This document shows positions 50,174-59,751 of a DNA stretch of 64,000 nt, piece by piece; position 1 is the stretch's first letter, and the number at the start of each line of letters is the position of its first letter. Below the pieces are notes generated by a model. The model did no database searches. It was not told the DNA's origin and saw only the letters and a list, made by a program, of their open reading frames with translations. A program made the position numbers and the translations under genes. The stretch spans positions 1 to 64,000 of the forward strand of contig NZ_JAJQXX010000003.1 in NCBI RefSeq assembly GCF_028767025.1. Direction: 5' to 3'. Source of the stretch: Blautia sp. XA-2221 (lineage in GTDB: Bacteria > Bacillota > Clostridia > Lachnospirales > Lachnospiraceae).

Positions 50174-52306
50174 TTAATATGACCTTCCGGTAAAAATTGC
50201 CACAGATCTTGGCCTCATAACAAAATTTCCGGTGATCCGTATTTCCTGTCCCTGAGGATAGAAATATCTTCCCTGGCCGTCACCGTAGGTATTGACGCTC
50301 AGATACCAGGAACCACGTTTATGAAGATCAGGAAGTGTGATGGAAACATCTTCCCAGTAGGAATTAACCGCAATATATACAAGATCATCTCGTCCTTTTT
50401 CCCGGTCATATCCGGCAAAACTTACGGCAAAAGTATAGGCATCTCTTGGCATGGCTATATCCTGAGCATTTATATTATGGGTATGGATGGAATCCATGCC
50501 GCATACAGCGTCGGGAAGTTTTTTTCGGATAACGAGATGTTCTTTTCTGTAAGCGATCATAAATTTGAAAAATTCAAACAGATCTTTGTTTTTCTCCAGA
50601 AGAGTCCAGTCCAGCCAGGAGATTTCATTATCCTGACAGTAGCTGTTGTTGTTGCCGTATTTTGTATTTCCGAATTCATCTCCTGCAAGAAACATAGGGG
50701 TTCCGCGGCTGCATAAAAGCACTGCGCAGGCGTTTCGGATCATACGGTACCGGAGCTTCAGCACTTCAGGATCGTTTGTTTCGCCTTCTGCGCCGCAGTT
50801 CCAGCTTCGGTTGTCGTTAGCTCCGTCTGTGTTGTCCCATCCATTGTTTTCATTGTGTTTTTCATTATAAGAATAAAGATCGTACAGAGTAAAGCCGTCA
50901 TGGCAGGTCAGGAAATTGACACAGGAATTATATCCTGCGTAGTTGCCTCCCGGTGAGTCCTTGTACATACCGTAAAGATCGCCGGAACCGGCAATGCTCC
51001 AGGCGGCATCCCAGGAACTCCAGCAGTCTCCTTTCAGAAAGCTTCTGAGAGAATCTCTGTATCTTCCGTTCCACTCTGCCCAGCGCCCACTGGCGGGAAA
51101 GCTTCCTACCTGATACATTCCGCCTGCATCCCAGGCTTCTGCGATCAGTTTGACATTGCGGAGAAGCGGGTCTGAGGCAAGCATACGGAGAAGCGGCGGG
51201 TTGTTCATAGGGGAACCGTCCTCATTTCTTCCAAGGATGCTTGCCAGATCGAAACGGAAGCCGTCTACACGGTAGTTGACAGTCCAGTACCGGAGACATT
51301 CCAGGATCATCTGCTGTACCACCGGATGATTGCAGTTCAGAGTATTTCCGCAGCCGCTGAAATTATAGTAATTGCCGTCCGGCGTCAGCATGTAATAAAT
51401 ATTATTGTCAAAGCCTTTGAAGCAGAAGGTTCTTCCAAGCTCATTTCCCTCTGCGGTGTGATTAAACACAACGTCCAGAATGACTTCGATGCCGTTATCG
51501 TGAAGGGCTTTGATCAGGGTTTTCAGCTCAGTTCCTTCCCGGTTGTATTCATTGACTGAGGTGAAACTTGTATTGGGGGCAAAAAAACTTACTGTATTAT
51601 ATCCCCAGTATTCCAGAAGACGTTTGCCGTTAATCTCCCTGGCATTCATGGTTTCATCAAATTCAAAGATGGGCATCAGCTCCACGGCGTTGATTCCAAG
51701 CTCTCTCAGATAGGGGATTTTTTCCATAAGTCCTGCAAAGGTTCCTCTGTTCTGAACTCCGGATGATTCATGCACTGTAAAACCTCTTACATGAAGCTCG
51801 TAGATAATAAGATCGCAGAGTTCTTTTTTTGACTGAGGCATATCGCCCCAGTTAAAGGAATCTTTTACAACACGGGCATGGTAGGTCGGATCCCAGTGAG
51901 TACCCCAGGTCCTCTGTCCGGAAACTGCTTTTGCATATGGATCCAGAAGAATATTGTTTTTGTCAAAGAGGAGTCCTTTTTCGGGATCCCAGGGACCGTC
52001 TACGCGGTAGGCATATTCAAAGTTACGGATATCCAGACCGTAGACAATCATGGAGTACACATCGCCGATTTTATAAGCCTCCGGAAATGGGAGTACAGCG
52101 AAAGGCTCCTCCTCTTCACGATGGAAGAGAAGAAGTTCGCAGGCAGTGCCGCCGCAGGTGTGTATGGTAAAATTCACTCCGTTTTGAAGAGGAGTGGCCC
52201 CATTCAGATCAAACATTCCGGGACTGACCGGGAATCCGGAAATTTCCCCGGTTGGGTAAACTTCCAGAGGTGTTTCTGACACAAATTTCTGATGATAGGA
52301 TTTCAT
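50174..52306 (-). CDS. glgX: Glycogen debranching enzyme (GlgX/isoamylase type, GH13)
   Basis: A 710-residue GH13 enzyme that hydrolyses alpha-1,6 branches of glycogen or starch. The N-terminal CBM48-like domain (about 20-130) precedes the catalytic barrel with ILDVVFNHTAEGNE (region I), VDGFRFDLAS with the nucleophile Asp (region II), LIAEAWDAGG with the acid Glu (region III) and NFLTCHDGFTL (region IV). There is no signal peptide, so it acts on internal glycogen. It lies 24 bases after a glycosyltransferase gene on the same strand. Confidence 0.93.
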   Translation of the reverse strand: MKSYHQKFVSETPLEVYPTGEISGFPVSPGMFDLNGATPLQNGVNFTIHTCGGTACELLLFHREEEEPFAVLPFPEAYKIGDVYSMIVYGLDIRNFEYAYRVDGPWDPEKGLLFDKNNILLDPYAKAVSGQRTWGTHWDPTYHARVVKDSFNWGDMPQSKKELCDLIIYELHVRGFTVHESSGVQNRGTFAGLMEKIPYLRELGINAVELMPIFEFDETMNAREINGKRLLEYWGYNTVSFFAPNTSFTSVNEYNREGTELKTLIKALHDNGIEVILDVVFNHTAEGNELGRTFCFKGFDNNIYYMLTPDGNYYNFSGCGNTLNCNHPVVQQMILECLRYWTVNYRVDGFRFDLASILGRNEDGSPMNNPPLLRMLASDPLLRNVKLIAEAWDAGGMYQVGSFPASGRWAEWNGRYRDSLRSFLKGDCWSSWDAAWSIAGSGDLYGMYKDSPGGNYAGYNSCVNFLTCHDGFTLYDLYSYNEKHNENNGWDNTDGANDNRSWNCGAEGETNDPEVLKLRYRMIRNACAVLLCSRGTPMFLAGDEFGNTKYGNNNSYCQDNEISWLDWTLLEKNKDLFEFFKFMIAYRKEHLVIRKKLPDAVCGMDSIHTHNINAQDIAMPRDAYTFAVSFAGYDREKGRDDLVYIAVNSYWEDVSITLPDLHKRGSWYLSVNTYGDGQGRYFYPQGQEIRITGNFVMRPRSVAIFTGRSY

Positions 52307-52330
52307 AATAGATATGTCCCCCTGTTTTTA

Positions 52331-54727
52331 CTATTCCATAAAAAGCTTTTCACATTTTGAAAGTATGTCCTGATTCCGCTTTTCATAATCCACATTCATG
52401 GTATGTATCTTTCCTTCAATAAACATTTCCATTCCCTGAACAAGTCCGTCCTCGCTGTTCGGGAGAAGAGTTCCGCCGTATTGTTGGATAAAAGCCCTTG
52501 CGCCGTTTACATCACAGGCAGCGGTAGGAACACCGAGGATATCGGCCTCAGGAACTACCAGAACCTGTCCTTCATAGAAGGAAGACAACAGGAAAAAGTC
52601 GCAGGCTTTGACTACAGGCATAGGATTGCTCATAGATTTCAGTAGGATAATGTGATCTCCGGATTTTACAGATGTCGCCAGTTTGCAGGTATCTGTATAT
52701 AAATTTCCCATACCTCCAATGATGATCAGCCAGGTATCAGGATGGGTTGTCCAGAAACGGTCAAATGCACGGATCAGCCGCTCATGACCTTTTTCCGGGG
52801 AAAACCGTCCTACATTGATGAATTTAAGATCACTGCTGTCCAGGATTTCCTGGAGTCTTTCAACAGGAACAGTGGATTCGGTATTTTCGTCAAAAACAAG
52901 CGGCTTTTGTGATTTGGAGCGAATAAGATCAACATCCATATAATTGGATATAACCTGTATTTTTTCTGGATGTCCGCCAATTCGTTCTGCGGCTCCGCGG
53001 ATATCTTCTCCTACAGGTATTACATGGTCGTAGATAGAGTATGCCTTTTGGAGAAGAGGGCGGCTGACATTATGTTTTTTTTCTATTTCCATTTCCATAT
53101 CATTGTGAGCCCAGATCGTGCGTGTACAGGGAGCCTTTTCCAGAAGCGCGATCACATAATTCTCATAGCCGTCATAGTGTACTACGTGGTCAAAGGAAAT
53201 ACAGCCGAAATGTTTTTTCCATTCTTTCTGATAAGCTTTATCCAGACGTTTTCCGATGCCAAAGGCAGTGATGCCGAATTTTAGGTAAATAAGCTGTGCG
53301 ATGGCAGTTATCACATCAAGATTCATCTCTGTTGCGAGAGGATAGAAATGATAGCCATCCGGGACGCGCTGGAGCCGTTTCGGATCCTCTTTGAGAGAAG
53401 TAGAACGGTATGAAATATAGTAGTCACATTTCTTAGGATCCAGATTACGTACCAGACTATAAAAAGCAGTTGTGATTCCATTAGGCTGAAGACTTCCTGC
53501 ATACAGAAGGACTTTTTTCTTTTGGGTTCCGGGCATAGTTACTTCCTGACAGATTTTTTCTCCTAAAAGTATATGATGGCAGATATCCCTTGTGGCATTT
53601 GCCTGTTCAAATGTGGAATATTTCTGGAGAAAAGCATCATCCGGATATCCGGAATCTGCATTCAGTTCCTTTATCAGTTCTTCAGGTGTCCGCACCAGTG
53701 GGAACGGGTAAGATGAGACATCTTCATACATTCCCCTATGTCCCTGGTAGTCCTCAAGATCATAGGCAAAAAGAAGGATTCGACGTCCGGAAACTGCAAA
53801 ATCATACATGACACTGGAATAATCAGTGATCAGTACATCACAGGCATTAAGAACCTCATAAGTATCATATCCGTCAGGAAATGGACGTATATGGCGATAG
53901 GAGTCTGTGTCCAGACATTTCTGTACAAGAGGATGAAGCTTAACCAGAATAATCTGGCGGTCAGTGAGCTGCTGGTCAATACGATCCAGGTAGTTCTTTA
54001 CAAGAGTTACATAGGAATCTTTTTCCACAGAATCTGTTTTTCCGCGAAAAGTTGGCATATAAATGCTGAGCTGAAGTCCTGAATATCCCAGAGCTTCTTT
54101 CAGTTGAGCTCCTTTTTCAGGGTGAAAAAAGATACAGTTTCGGGGGTAGCCTTCATGAAGGATTGTTCCCTGATACAGTTCTCGGAGATTACAGGCTCCG
54201 GACATTTTTTCTTCCATATAAAGATTGGGGAAAACCAGATAATCCGATTGAAGCAGATTACGCATTACGTTTCCTGTATCGTATCGTTCTTCCTCATTAT
54301 CCTGTGCCATTCTCTTCAGCGGTGTTCCATGCCATACATTCAGGTAAGTCTGCTCGTCCTTTTTGATCCAGCGTCCAGGAAATGTGACATCATTGATCAG
54401 CCATCCTGCCTTTGAAAGATGATAATAATAGGAAGGCTCACTGGTATAAACAAACTTGTCTACAGAAATACCGTATCGTTCCAGCTTTTTTTGTATCTGG
54501 TCTTTTTTATTTTTCTGGACAGCCAGGACTTTACGGAAGTTTTTGTATTCCGGCTGGTTCAGCTCCTTTAAAATAGCAAGGATATTGCTTTCCAGTGCAA
54601 GACCGCTTCGTGAAACAAGAAGAATTTCTTTTTTGTCAACAGGAACTTTTTCATAGAAAGTATTATAAAAAGGATACCAGGCTCCACTTTTCAGTTTTTT
54701 CTTAACTTTGGAGATAAATGATGGCAT
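52331..54727 (-). CDS. CDP-glycerol glycerophosphotransferase fused to a GT4 glycosyltransferase
   Basis: A 798-residue two-domain enzyme. The N-terminal half (about 1-385) is a Glyphos_transf domain with YLNVWHGTPLKRM, ILVKLHPLVQ and LITDYSSVMYDFA, as in TagF/TagB teichoic-acid enzymes. The C-terminal half (about 395-790) is a GT-B glycosyltransferase of family 4, with FINVGRFSPEKGHERLIRAF and an EX7E motif in FYEGQVLVVPEAD. It probably builds a glycerol-phosphate-containing wall or lipid polymer and adds a sugar. No signal peptide or clear TM segment. It lies between uraA and glgX with gaps of about 24 bases. Confidence 0.9.
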   Translation of the reverse strand: MPSFISKVKKKLKSGAWYPFYNTFYEKVPVDKKEILLVSRSGLALESNILAILKELNQPEYKNFRKVLAVQKNKKDQIQKKLERYGISVDKFVYTSEPSYYYHLSKAGWLINDVTFPGRWIKKDEQTYLNVWHGTPLKRMAQDNEEERYDTGNVMRNLLQSDYLVFPNLYMEEKMSGACNLRELYQGTILHEGYPRNCIFFHPEKGAQLKEALGYSGLQLSIYMPTFRGKTDSVEKDSYVTLVKNYLDRIDQQLTDRQIILVKLHPLVQKCLDTDSYRHIRPFPDGYDTYEVLNACDVLITDYSSVMYDFAVSGRRILLFAYDLEDYQGHRGMYEDVSSYPFPLVRTPEELIKELNADSGYPDDAFLQKYSTFEQANATRDICHHILLGEKICQEVTMPGTQKKKVLLYAGSLQPNGITTAFYSLVRNLDPKKCDYYISYRSTSLKEDPKRLQRVPDGYHFYPLATEMNLDVITAIAQLIYLKFGITAFGIGKRLDKAYQKEWKKHFGCISFDHVVHYDGYENYVIALLEKAPCTRTIWAHNDMEMEIEKKHNVSRPLLQKAYSIYDHVIPVGEDIRGAAERIGGHPEKIQVISNYMDVDLIRSKSQKPLVFDENTESTVPVERLQEILDSSDLKFINVGRFSPEKGHERLIRAFDRFWTTHPDTWLIIIGGMGNLYTDTCKLATSVKSGDHIILLKSMSNPMPVVKACDFFLLSSFYEGQVLVVPEADILGVPTAACDVNGARAFIQQYGGTLLPNSEDGLVQGMEMFIEGKIHTMNVDYEKRNQDILSKCEKLFME

Positions 54728-54750
54728 AAAATCACCGCCTTAAAAATATT

Positions 54751-56001
54751 TTATAAATCGTTTGTCAGATGCAGTTTATCAAGTACATAGAATATAAGGC
54801 TCAGTACCATGGCAACTACACAGGCAAGAACCATTCCTGTAAGTTTTACATTTCCCAGATTCAGAGCGATTCCGGAAAGTCCTACAATAAATACTACGGA
54901 AGTCAGAGCAAGATTTCTGGATTTTCCGTAATCTACCTGATTATCAACCAGCATACGAAGTCCTGATGTTCCGATCATTCCGTACAGAAGGAAGGAGATT
55001 CCGCCAATAACAGGTCCCGGGATAGTGTTGATCAGTGCGGCAAGCTTGCCCATGAAAGAACAGCAGATAGAAAGTACAGCTGCTCCGCCGATTACCTGAA
55101 CACTGTAAACCCTGGTCATTGCCATTACGCCGATGTTTTCTCCGTAAGTGGTAGTAGGAACGGAACCTACCAGACCGGAAAGGGTAGATGAGAAAAAGTC
55201 TGCAAAAAGAGAGCGGTGAAGTCCCGGATCCTTCAGGAGGTCTTTTTCTACAATTTTACTGGTAACAATCTGATGTCCGATATGCTCTGAGGTAACAAGA
55301 AGAAGCGCAGGCAGAATCGTCAGGATCGCCTCGATATTAAAGGATGGCGCCTGGAAGTTTGGCAGGGCAAAGAAAGAAGCTTCTTTTACTGCTGTGAAAT
55401 CAAGGATGCCACAGAAACCTGCTGCCACATATCCGGCAATGATTGCGATCAGAATCGGGATAACAGACAGAAAACCGCGGAAAAGAATCTGGCCGAATAC
55501 GGCAACACCCAGTGTTACCAGAAATACGATCACGTTTCTGGAGTCGATTTTGTCCTCCAGAAGTCCGGCTGTGCTGGCAGCGCTTCCTGCAAGCTCCAGT
55601 CCGATGAGAGCCACAACTGGCCCCATAGCCGCTGTAGGCAGAACGACGTTGATCCAGTCAGTTCCGCAGCGGCGGATGATCAGCGCAAGGATCATTCCGG
55701 CGATTCCCAGAACCACGAATCCGCCCAGAGCATATTCATAGCCGAATTTGTCTGCAACCAGAAGCCCCGGAGATAAAAATGCGAAACTGGATCCCAGATA
55801 GGCGGGAGCTTTTCCCTTGGTGATAAGAATGAACAGCAGAGTTCCCACACCATTCATTAGAAGCACTACAGCCGGATTGATCCCGAACATAAAAGGAACC
55901 AGCACAGAGGCTCCGAACATAGCAAACATGTGCTGGATACTCAATGGTATCAACAGTTTTACAGGTACTTTTTCTTCTACTTGGATAATTTGTTTTTCCA
56001 C
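54751..56001 (-). CDS. uraA: Uracil permease (NCS2 family)
   Basis: A 416-residue, 14-TM nucleobase transporter. LSIQHMFAMFGASVLVPFMFG at the start, TSEHIGHQIVTSKIVEKD with the uracil-contacting Glu in the TSEHIG motif, and SVPTTTYGENIGVMAMTRVYS are hallmarks of UraA/PyrP. It starts at GTG with GAGAGG 6 bases upstream. There is no pyrR gene nearby, and a TATAAT lies about 40 bases before the start. The next two genes on the same strand follow closely and may share its transcript. Confidence 0.95.
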   Translation of the reverse strand: MEKQIIQVEEKVPVKLLIPLSIQHMFAMFGASVLVPFMFGINPAVVLLMNGVGTLLFILITKGKAPAYLGSSFAFLSPGLLVADKFGYEYALGGFVVLGIAGMILALIIRRCGTDWINVVLPTAAMGPVVALIGLELAGSAASTAGLLEDKIDSRNVIVFLVTLGVAVFGQILFRGFLSVIPILIAIIAGYVAAGFCGILDFTAVKEASFFALPNFQAPSFNIEAILTILPALLLVTSEHIGHQIVTSKIVEKDLLKDPGLHRSLFADFFSSTLSGLVGSVPTTTYGENIGVMAMTRVYSVQVIGGAAVLSICCSFMGKLAALINTIPGPVIGGISFLLYGMIGTSGLRMLVDNQVDYGKSRNLALTSVVFIVGLSGIALNLGNVKLTGMVLACVVAMVLSLIFYVLDKLHLTNDL

Positions 56002-56256
56002 TCTTTTCCTCTCTTTCTCGTGAATACACGATGTAATCGGGATTATTATAGCATAGGATAGAGGGGAATACTATTCAAATTCATAACAATCAGGCAGAAC
56101 TTAAGAAAATCTAAAATTTTACATATCTTATGGTAAAATCCACAGGATAGTGATATACTATAGCTTACAGGAAAACAGTGCGGACAGAGCGTTCTTCTGT
56201 ATGACCCGTGTAACGGCAGAGTAGATGTCGATGAAAAAAGAGAGGATGGTGTGCAT

Positions 56257-56484
56257 ATGAATATGAATACAAAAATCGAAGAATTACTGGCAGTTTTAAA
56301 GAAAAAGGAAGACGACAAACAGAAAAATACAGTCCTCTGGGTGTTGGCGATCATTGGTGCTGTAGCAGCAGTAGCAGGAATCGCTTTTGCTGTTTACCGC
56401 TTCTTTGCGCCGGATTATCTGGAAGATTTTGAAGAAGACTTCGATGATGATTTTGACGATTATTTTGAGGACGAGGAAGAATAA
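56257..56484 (+). CDS. Small membrane protein with acidic tail
   Basis: A 75-residue protein, starting at ATG 56257 or at GTG 56251, two codons earlier. A charged helix (about 4-22) is followed by one TM segment (about 26-50) and a C-terminal tail made almost only of Asp, Glu, Phe and Tyr, DFEEDFDDDFDDYFEDEEE. I do not recognise the family. It is divergent from uraA and ends at a terminator, so it is a single-gene unit. Confidence 0.7.
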   Translation: MNMNTKIEELLAVLKKKEDDKQKNTVLWVLAIIGAVAAVAGIAFAVYRFFAPDYLEDFEEDFDDDFDDYFEDEEE

Positions 56485-56487
56485 AAA

Positions 56488-56523
56488 CCGACAGCTCCGG
56501 TTGATACCGGGGCTGTTTTCTTG
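56488..56523 (+). terminator. Terminator of the small acidic-tail gene
   Basis: ACAGCTCCGGT pairs with ACCGGGGCTGT (one G-U) around TGAT, followed by TTTTCTT. Confidence 0.8.
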
Positions 56524-56594
56524 CAGGCCCTTTGTGCAAAAAACATGCCATACCTGAGATTCACAGAAAAGGAGATATTAAGGACAGACATTAT

Positions 56595-57983
56595 ATGAAA
56601 AAAGGCGAGATATACGAAGGAATCATAGAAAAAGTAGATTTTCCAAATAAAGGCTATGTGATGGTGGAGGATCAGAAGGTACTTGTAAAAAACGGGATAC
56701 CTGGTCAGAAGATCCGCTTTGTTATTCAGAAGAAGCGTTCAGGAAGAGCTCAGGGGCGTATTCTGGAGGTACTGGAAAAATCACCTCTGGAAAAAAGAGA
56801 GCCTGTATGCTCTGCGTTTCCTCAGTGCGGAGGCTGTATGTACCAGACAATGCCATATGAAGAACAGCTTCATATGAAAGAAAGGCAGATCCGAGAGCTT
56901 CTGGAGGAGGTTCTCATAAGAGAAGGACAGACAGATCAGGATGGAAAAGCGGACTTTGTGTGGGAAGGCATCCATGGAAGCCCGCAGGAGTTCTGTTACA
57001 GAAACAAAATGGAATTTTCTTTTGGAGATGAATATAAGGACGGACCTTTGTCCCTGGGACTTCACAAAAAAGGAAGTACCTATGATGTACTGAATACAGA
57101 TGACTGTAAACTGGTCCATAAAGATATGACAGACATTCTTACCTGTGTGCGTGATTATTTTCTGGAAAAAGGGGTATCCTATTATAAAAAAATGCAGCAT
57201 ACAGGATATCTGCGTCATCTTCTTCTGAGGAGAGGTGTGACTACAGGAGAGATTCTGATCCATCTGGTAACTACAAGCCAGGAGGAACATGATCTGGAAC
57301 CTTTAAAAAATCTTCTTCTCGAACTGCCGCTGGAGGGGAAAATTGTGGGAATCATGCATATCATCAATGATTCTCTTTCTGATGTGGTAAAAAGCGATGA
57401 GACCAGAATTCTGTACGGTCAGGACTGGTTTTATGAGACACTTCTGGGGCTGAGGTTTAAGATTAGCACATTTTCCTTTTTTCAGCCTAATTCTCTGGCG
57501 GCGGAGGTTCTGTATTCCATTGTCCGCTCATATGTTGAAGATGCAAGAGGCATGGAGGTCTTTGATCTTTACAGCGGAACCGGAACCATTGCCCAGCTTC
57601 TGGCGCCAGTAGCAAAAGAAGTGATCGGCGTGGAGATCGTAGAGGAAGCAGTGGAGGCTGCCAGACAGAATGCGGAGCTGAACGGGCTGTCCAACTGCCG
57701 TTTTATTGCGGGAGATGTTCTGAAAGTTCTTGATGATCTGAAAGAAAAGCCGGATATGATTGTTCTGGATCCTCCAAGAGAAGGTGTTCATCCAAAAGCC
57801 CTTCCCAAGATCCTTTCCTATGGCGTAAAAAGGATCGTGTATGTATCCTGTAAAGCCACCAGTCTTGCCGGAGATATGGAAACCTTTCTTCATGCAGGCT
57901 ATCGTCTGGAAAAAGCCTGCTGTGTGGATCAGTTCTGCCAGACAGTCTGGACGGAGGCTGTGGCGGTATTTGTCAGGGAGTGA
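56595..57983 (+). CDS. rlmD: 23S rRNA (uracil-C5) methyltransferase, RlmD/TrmA family
   Basis: A 463-residue SAM-dependent methyltransferase. An N-terminal TRAM domain (about 5-65) is followed by an iron-sulfur Cys cluster (CSAFPQCGGCMYQ, plus a later Cys). The Rossmann methyltransferase domain has VFDLYSGTGTIAQLLA (about 325-340), DPPREGVHP and the nucleophile Cys in YVSCKATSLAGD. These define the RumA/TrmA class making m5U in rRNA. Gram-positives usually carry related RlmCD enzymes, so the exact position modified is uncertain. The start at 56595 is chosen over an earlier one that lacks a ribosome site. Confidence 0.92.
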   Translation: MKKGEIYEGIIEKVDFPNKGYVMVEDQKVLVKNGIPGQKIRFVIQKKRSGRAQGRILEVLEKSPLEKREPVCSAFPQCGGCMYQTMPYEEQLHMKERQIRELLEEVLIREGQTDQDGKADFVWEGIHGSPQEFCYRNKMEFSFGDEYKDGPLSLGLHKKGSTYDVLNTDDCKLVHKDMTDILTCVRDYFLEKGVSYYKKMQHTGYLRHLLLRRGVTTGEILIHLVTTSQEEHDLEPLKNLLLELPLEGKIVGIMHIINDSLSDVVKSDETRILYGQDWFYETLLGLRFKISTFSFFQPNSLAAEVLYSIVRSYVEDARGMEVFDLYSGTGTIAQLLAPVAKEVIGVEIVEEAVEAARQNAELNGLSNCRFIAGDVLKVLDDLKEKPDMIVLDPPREGVHPKALPKILSYGVKRIVYVSCKATSLAGDMETFLHAGYRLEKACCVDQFCQTVWTEAVAVFVRE

Positions 57984-57988
57984 GACGC

Positions 57989-59062
57989 ATGGAAAACAAA
58001 GTGGAGCGAAAGAAGAAATTTATTATAAATGTAGTATTTTACGCCCTGATCGGCATACTTGTATGGATTGGATGTAAATATCTGGTTTCACCGATGATGC
58101 CGTTTATCATTGCGTTTCTGGTAGCGGCTCTGATTCAGGTGCCGGTAAGAAAGTTTCGGGGATCCAAAAAACAGAAAAAGCTTTTGTCTATTGTTTTTTG
58201 CGCTGTATTTTATGGGATTTTGCTTTTGCTGGCAGCCTGGGCCAGTCTGAAGCTTCTGAACGGGGTAGAAAATCTGATACGGCAGGTTCCTCACTTTTAT
58301 AATACAACAGTAGTTCCGGTAATTGAGACGATTTCCGATTATCTGGAGGAATCGATGGCTTCGGTACATCCTTCTGTGGCAAATACCATTGAAAATTCTT
58401 TTGAAGAGATGACTAATAATCTGGGATCTTATGTATCCGGTCTGTCTGTAAAAGTGGTACAGATCATATCAGGTGGGATCAGCGGAGTACCGGGATTTGT
58501 TATTAAGCTTGTGATCACCGTTGTTGCAACATTTTTCTTTGTTGGAGATTATGACGGGATCATTGCATTTTTTAAGAAGCTTCTGACACCGAAACAGGTA
58601 GCTCTGGTAGAAAAGGGACAGTCCTATGTAAAAAACGTTCTGTTTATTTATATCAGATCTTACAGCTTTCTGTTTCTTCTGACTTTTACAGAGCTGTGCA
58701 TCGGAATGTTTCTCCTGAAAATGCCTTATCCGGCTCTTCTGGCCTTGTGTATTGCAGTGTTTGATATTCTTCCTGTTTTGGGTACAGGCGGCGTGCTTCT
58801 TCCCTGGGCGGCAATCCTTTTTATTATGAAAGAACATGGACTGGCAGTGGGAATATTGATTCTGTATCTGGTGATCCTTATTGTGAGAAATATGGTAGAG
58901 CCAAGAATTGTCGGAAAGCAGATCGGACTGCATCCGCTGGCAACTTTGGCGGCGCTCTTTTTGGGACTGAAGCTTTTTGGTCTGGTGGGTCTGGTGGCCT
59001 TTCCGGTAGCACTGACTGTGCTTGTGAATTTCAGCAGGGAAGAATTAATGGAAAAATTATAA
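57989..59062 (+). CDS. AI-2E/YtvI family membrane permease
   Basis: A 357-residue protein with eight TM segments in the AI-2E family layout: two N-terminal pairs, a soluble region (about 90-145) and four or five further helices. The C-terminal motif DILPVLGTGGVLLPWAAI and the conserved RNMVEPRIVGKQIGLHPL place it near YtvI, a sporulation membrane protein of Bacillus. The ATG at 57989 follows GGGAG. It lies 5 bases after the methyltransferase gene, so the two form an operon. Confidence 0.88.
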   Translation: MENKVERKKKFIINVVFYALIGILVWIGCKYLVSPMMPFIIAFLVAALIQVPVRKFRGSKKQKKLLSIVFCAVFYGILLLLAAWASLKLLNGVENLIRQVPHFYNTTVVPVIETISDYLEESMASVHPSVANTIENSFEEMTNNLGSYVSGLSVKVVQIISGGISGVPGFVIKLVITVVATFFFVGDYDGIIAFFKKLLTPKQVALVEKGQSYVKNVLFIYIRSYSFLFLLTFTELCIGMFLLKMPYPALLALCIAVFDILPVLGTGGVLLPWAAILFIMKEHGLAVGILILYLVILIVRNMVEPRIVGKQIGLHPLATLAALFLGLKLFGLVGLVAFPVALTVLVNFSREELMEKL

Positions 59063-59082
59063 AATACAAATATAAAAAATAT

Positions 59083-59120
59083 AAGAGAGCTGTTGCTTTA
59101 AGTGACAGCTCTCTTATATT
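59083..59120. terminator. Bidirectional terminator between the ytvI-like and chromate genes
   Basis: AAGAGAGCTGT pairs with ACAGCTCTCTT around 11 bases, with T-rich sequence on both strands. It serves both convergent operons. Confidence 0.8.
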
Positions 59121-59184
59121 TAGGAAAAAAGAATGTTGTTAGATCTTTTTTCAGCGATATTATTTTGTTCAAAAGTGTGTGGCA

Positions 59185-59751
59185 TCAGAAGAATTTACCA
59201 GCTAAAAAGGAAAGCAGTCCTCCTGCTCCGCAAAGGCACATAACAAGGATTGGATTCCATTTCCATTTTCTGAGAATGATAAAGGCTCCAAGGAAAAGCA
59301 GCGCATTGATCCAGTCAACAGAAGAGAGGCTTGCGGGAAGTTCTCCCCACAATGCGGTTTGAGTAAGGGCAAGGCCTGCGGCAGCGATCAAAGCCACAAC
59401 AGCAGGTCTCAGACATCCGAGGATTGTGTCAATGGCAGTGGTTCCTTTATATTTTCTGTAAACCAGTGAAAGAAGCGATACCAGGATAACAGCAGGAAAA
59501 ATGGAACCAAGAGTGGCTGTTACAGCTCCGGGCAGACCTGCAATGCGAAGTCCTACAAAGGTAGCAGAGTTAATTGCAACAGGCCCGGGTGTCATGGAAG
59601 AAATCGTAATAAGATTGGTAAACTCCTGCATACTGAGCCAGCCGTGACCGTTGACAATTTCACTTTGGACAAGAGGAATGGCTGCATAGCCTCCCCCTAC
59701 ACTGAAAAGTCCTATTTTCAGAAAACTGAAAAAAAGCTGTATATAGATCAT
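59185..59751 (-). CDS. Chromate transporter (ChrA half-size subunit)
   Basis: A 188-residue protein of the CHR family in its short, single-domain form. FLKIGLFSVGGGYAAIPLVQ and the MTPGPVAINSATFVG region are the family signatures; about six TM segments. The family exports chromate, or exchanges it for sulfate, but many gut members probably carry other anions. The start overlaps the end of the second subunit gene by 4 bases, so both are made together as a pair. Confidence 0.9.
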   Translation of the reverse strand: MIYIQLFFSFLKIGLFSVGGGYAAIPLVQSEIVNGHGWLSMQEFTNLITISSMTPGPVAINSATFVGLRIAGLPGAVTATLGSIFPAVILVSLLSLVYRKYKGTTAIDTILGCLRPAVVALIAAAGLALTQTALWGELPASLSSVDWINALLFLGAFIILRKWKWNPILVMCLCGAGGLLSFLAGKFF

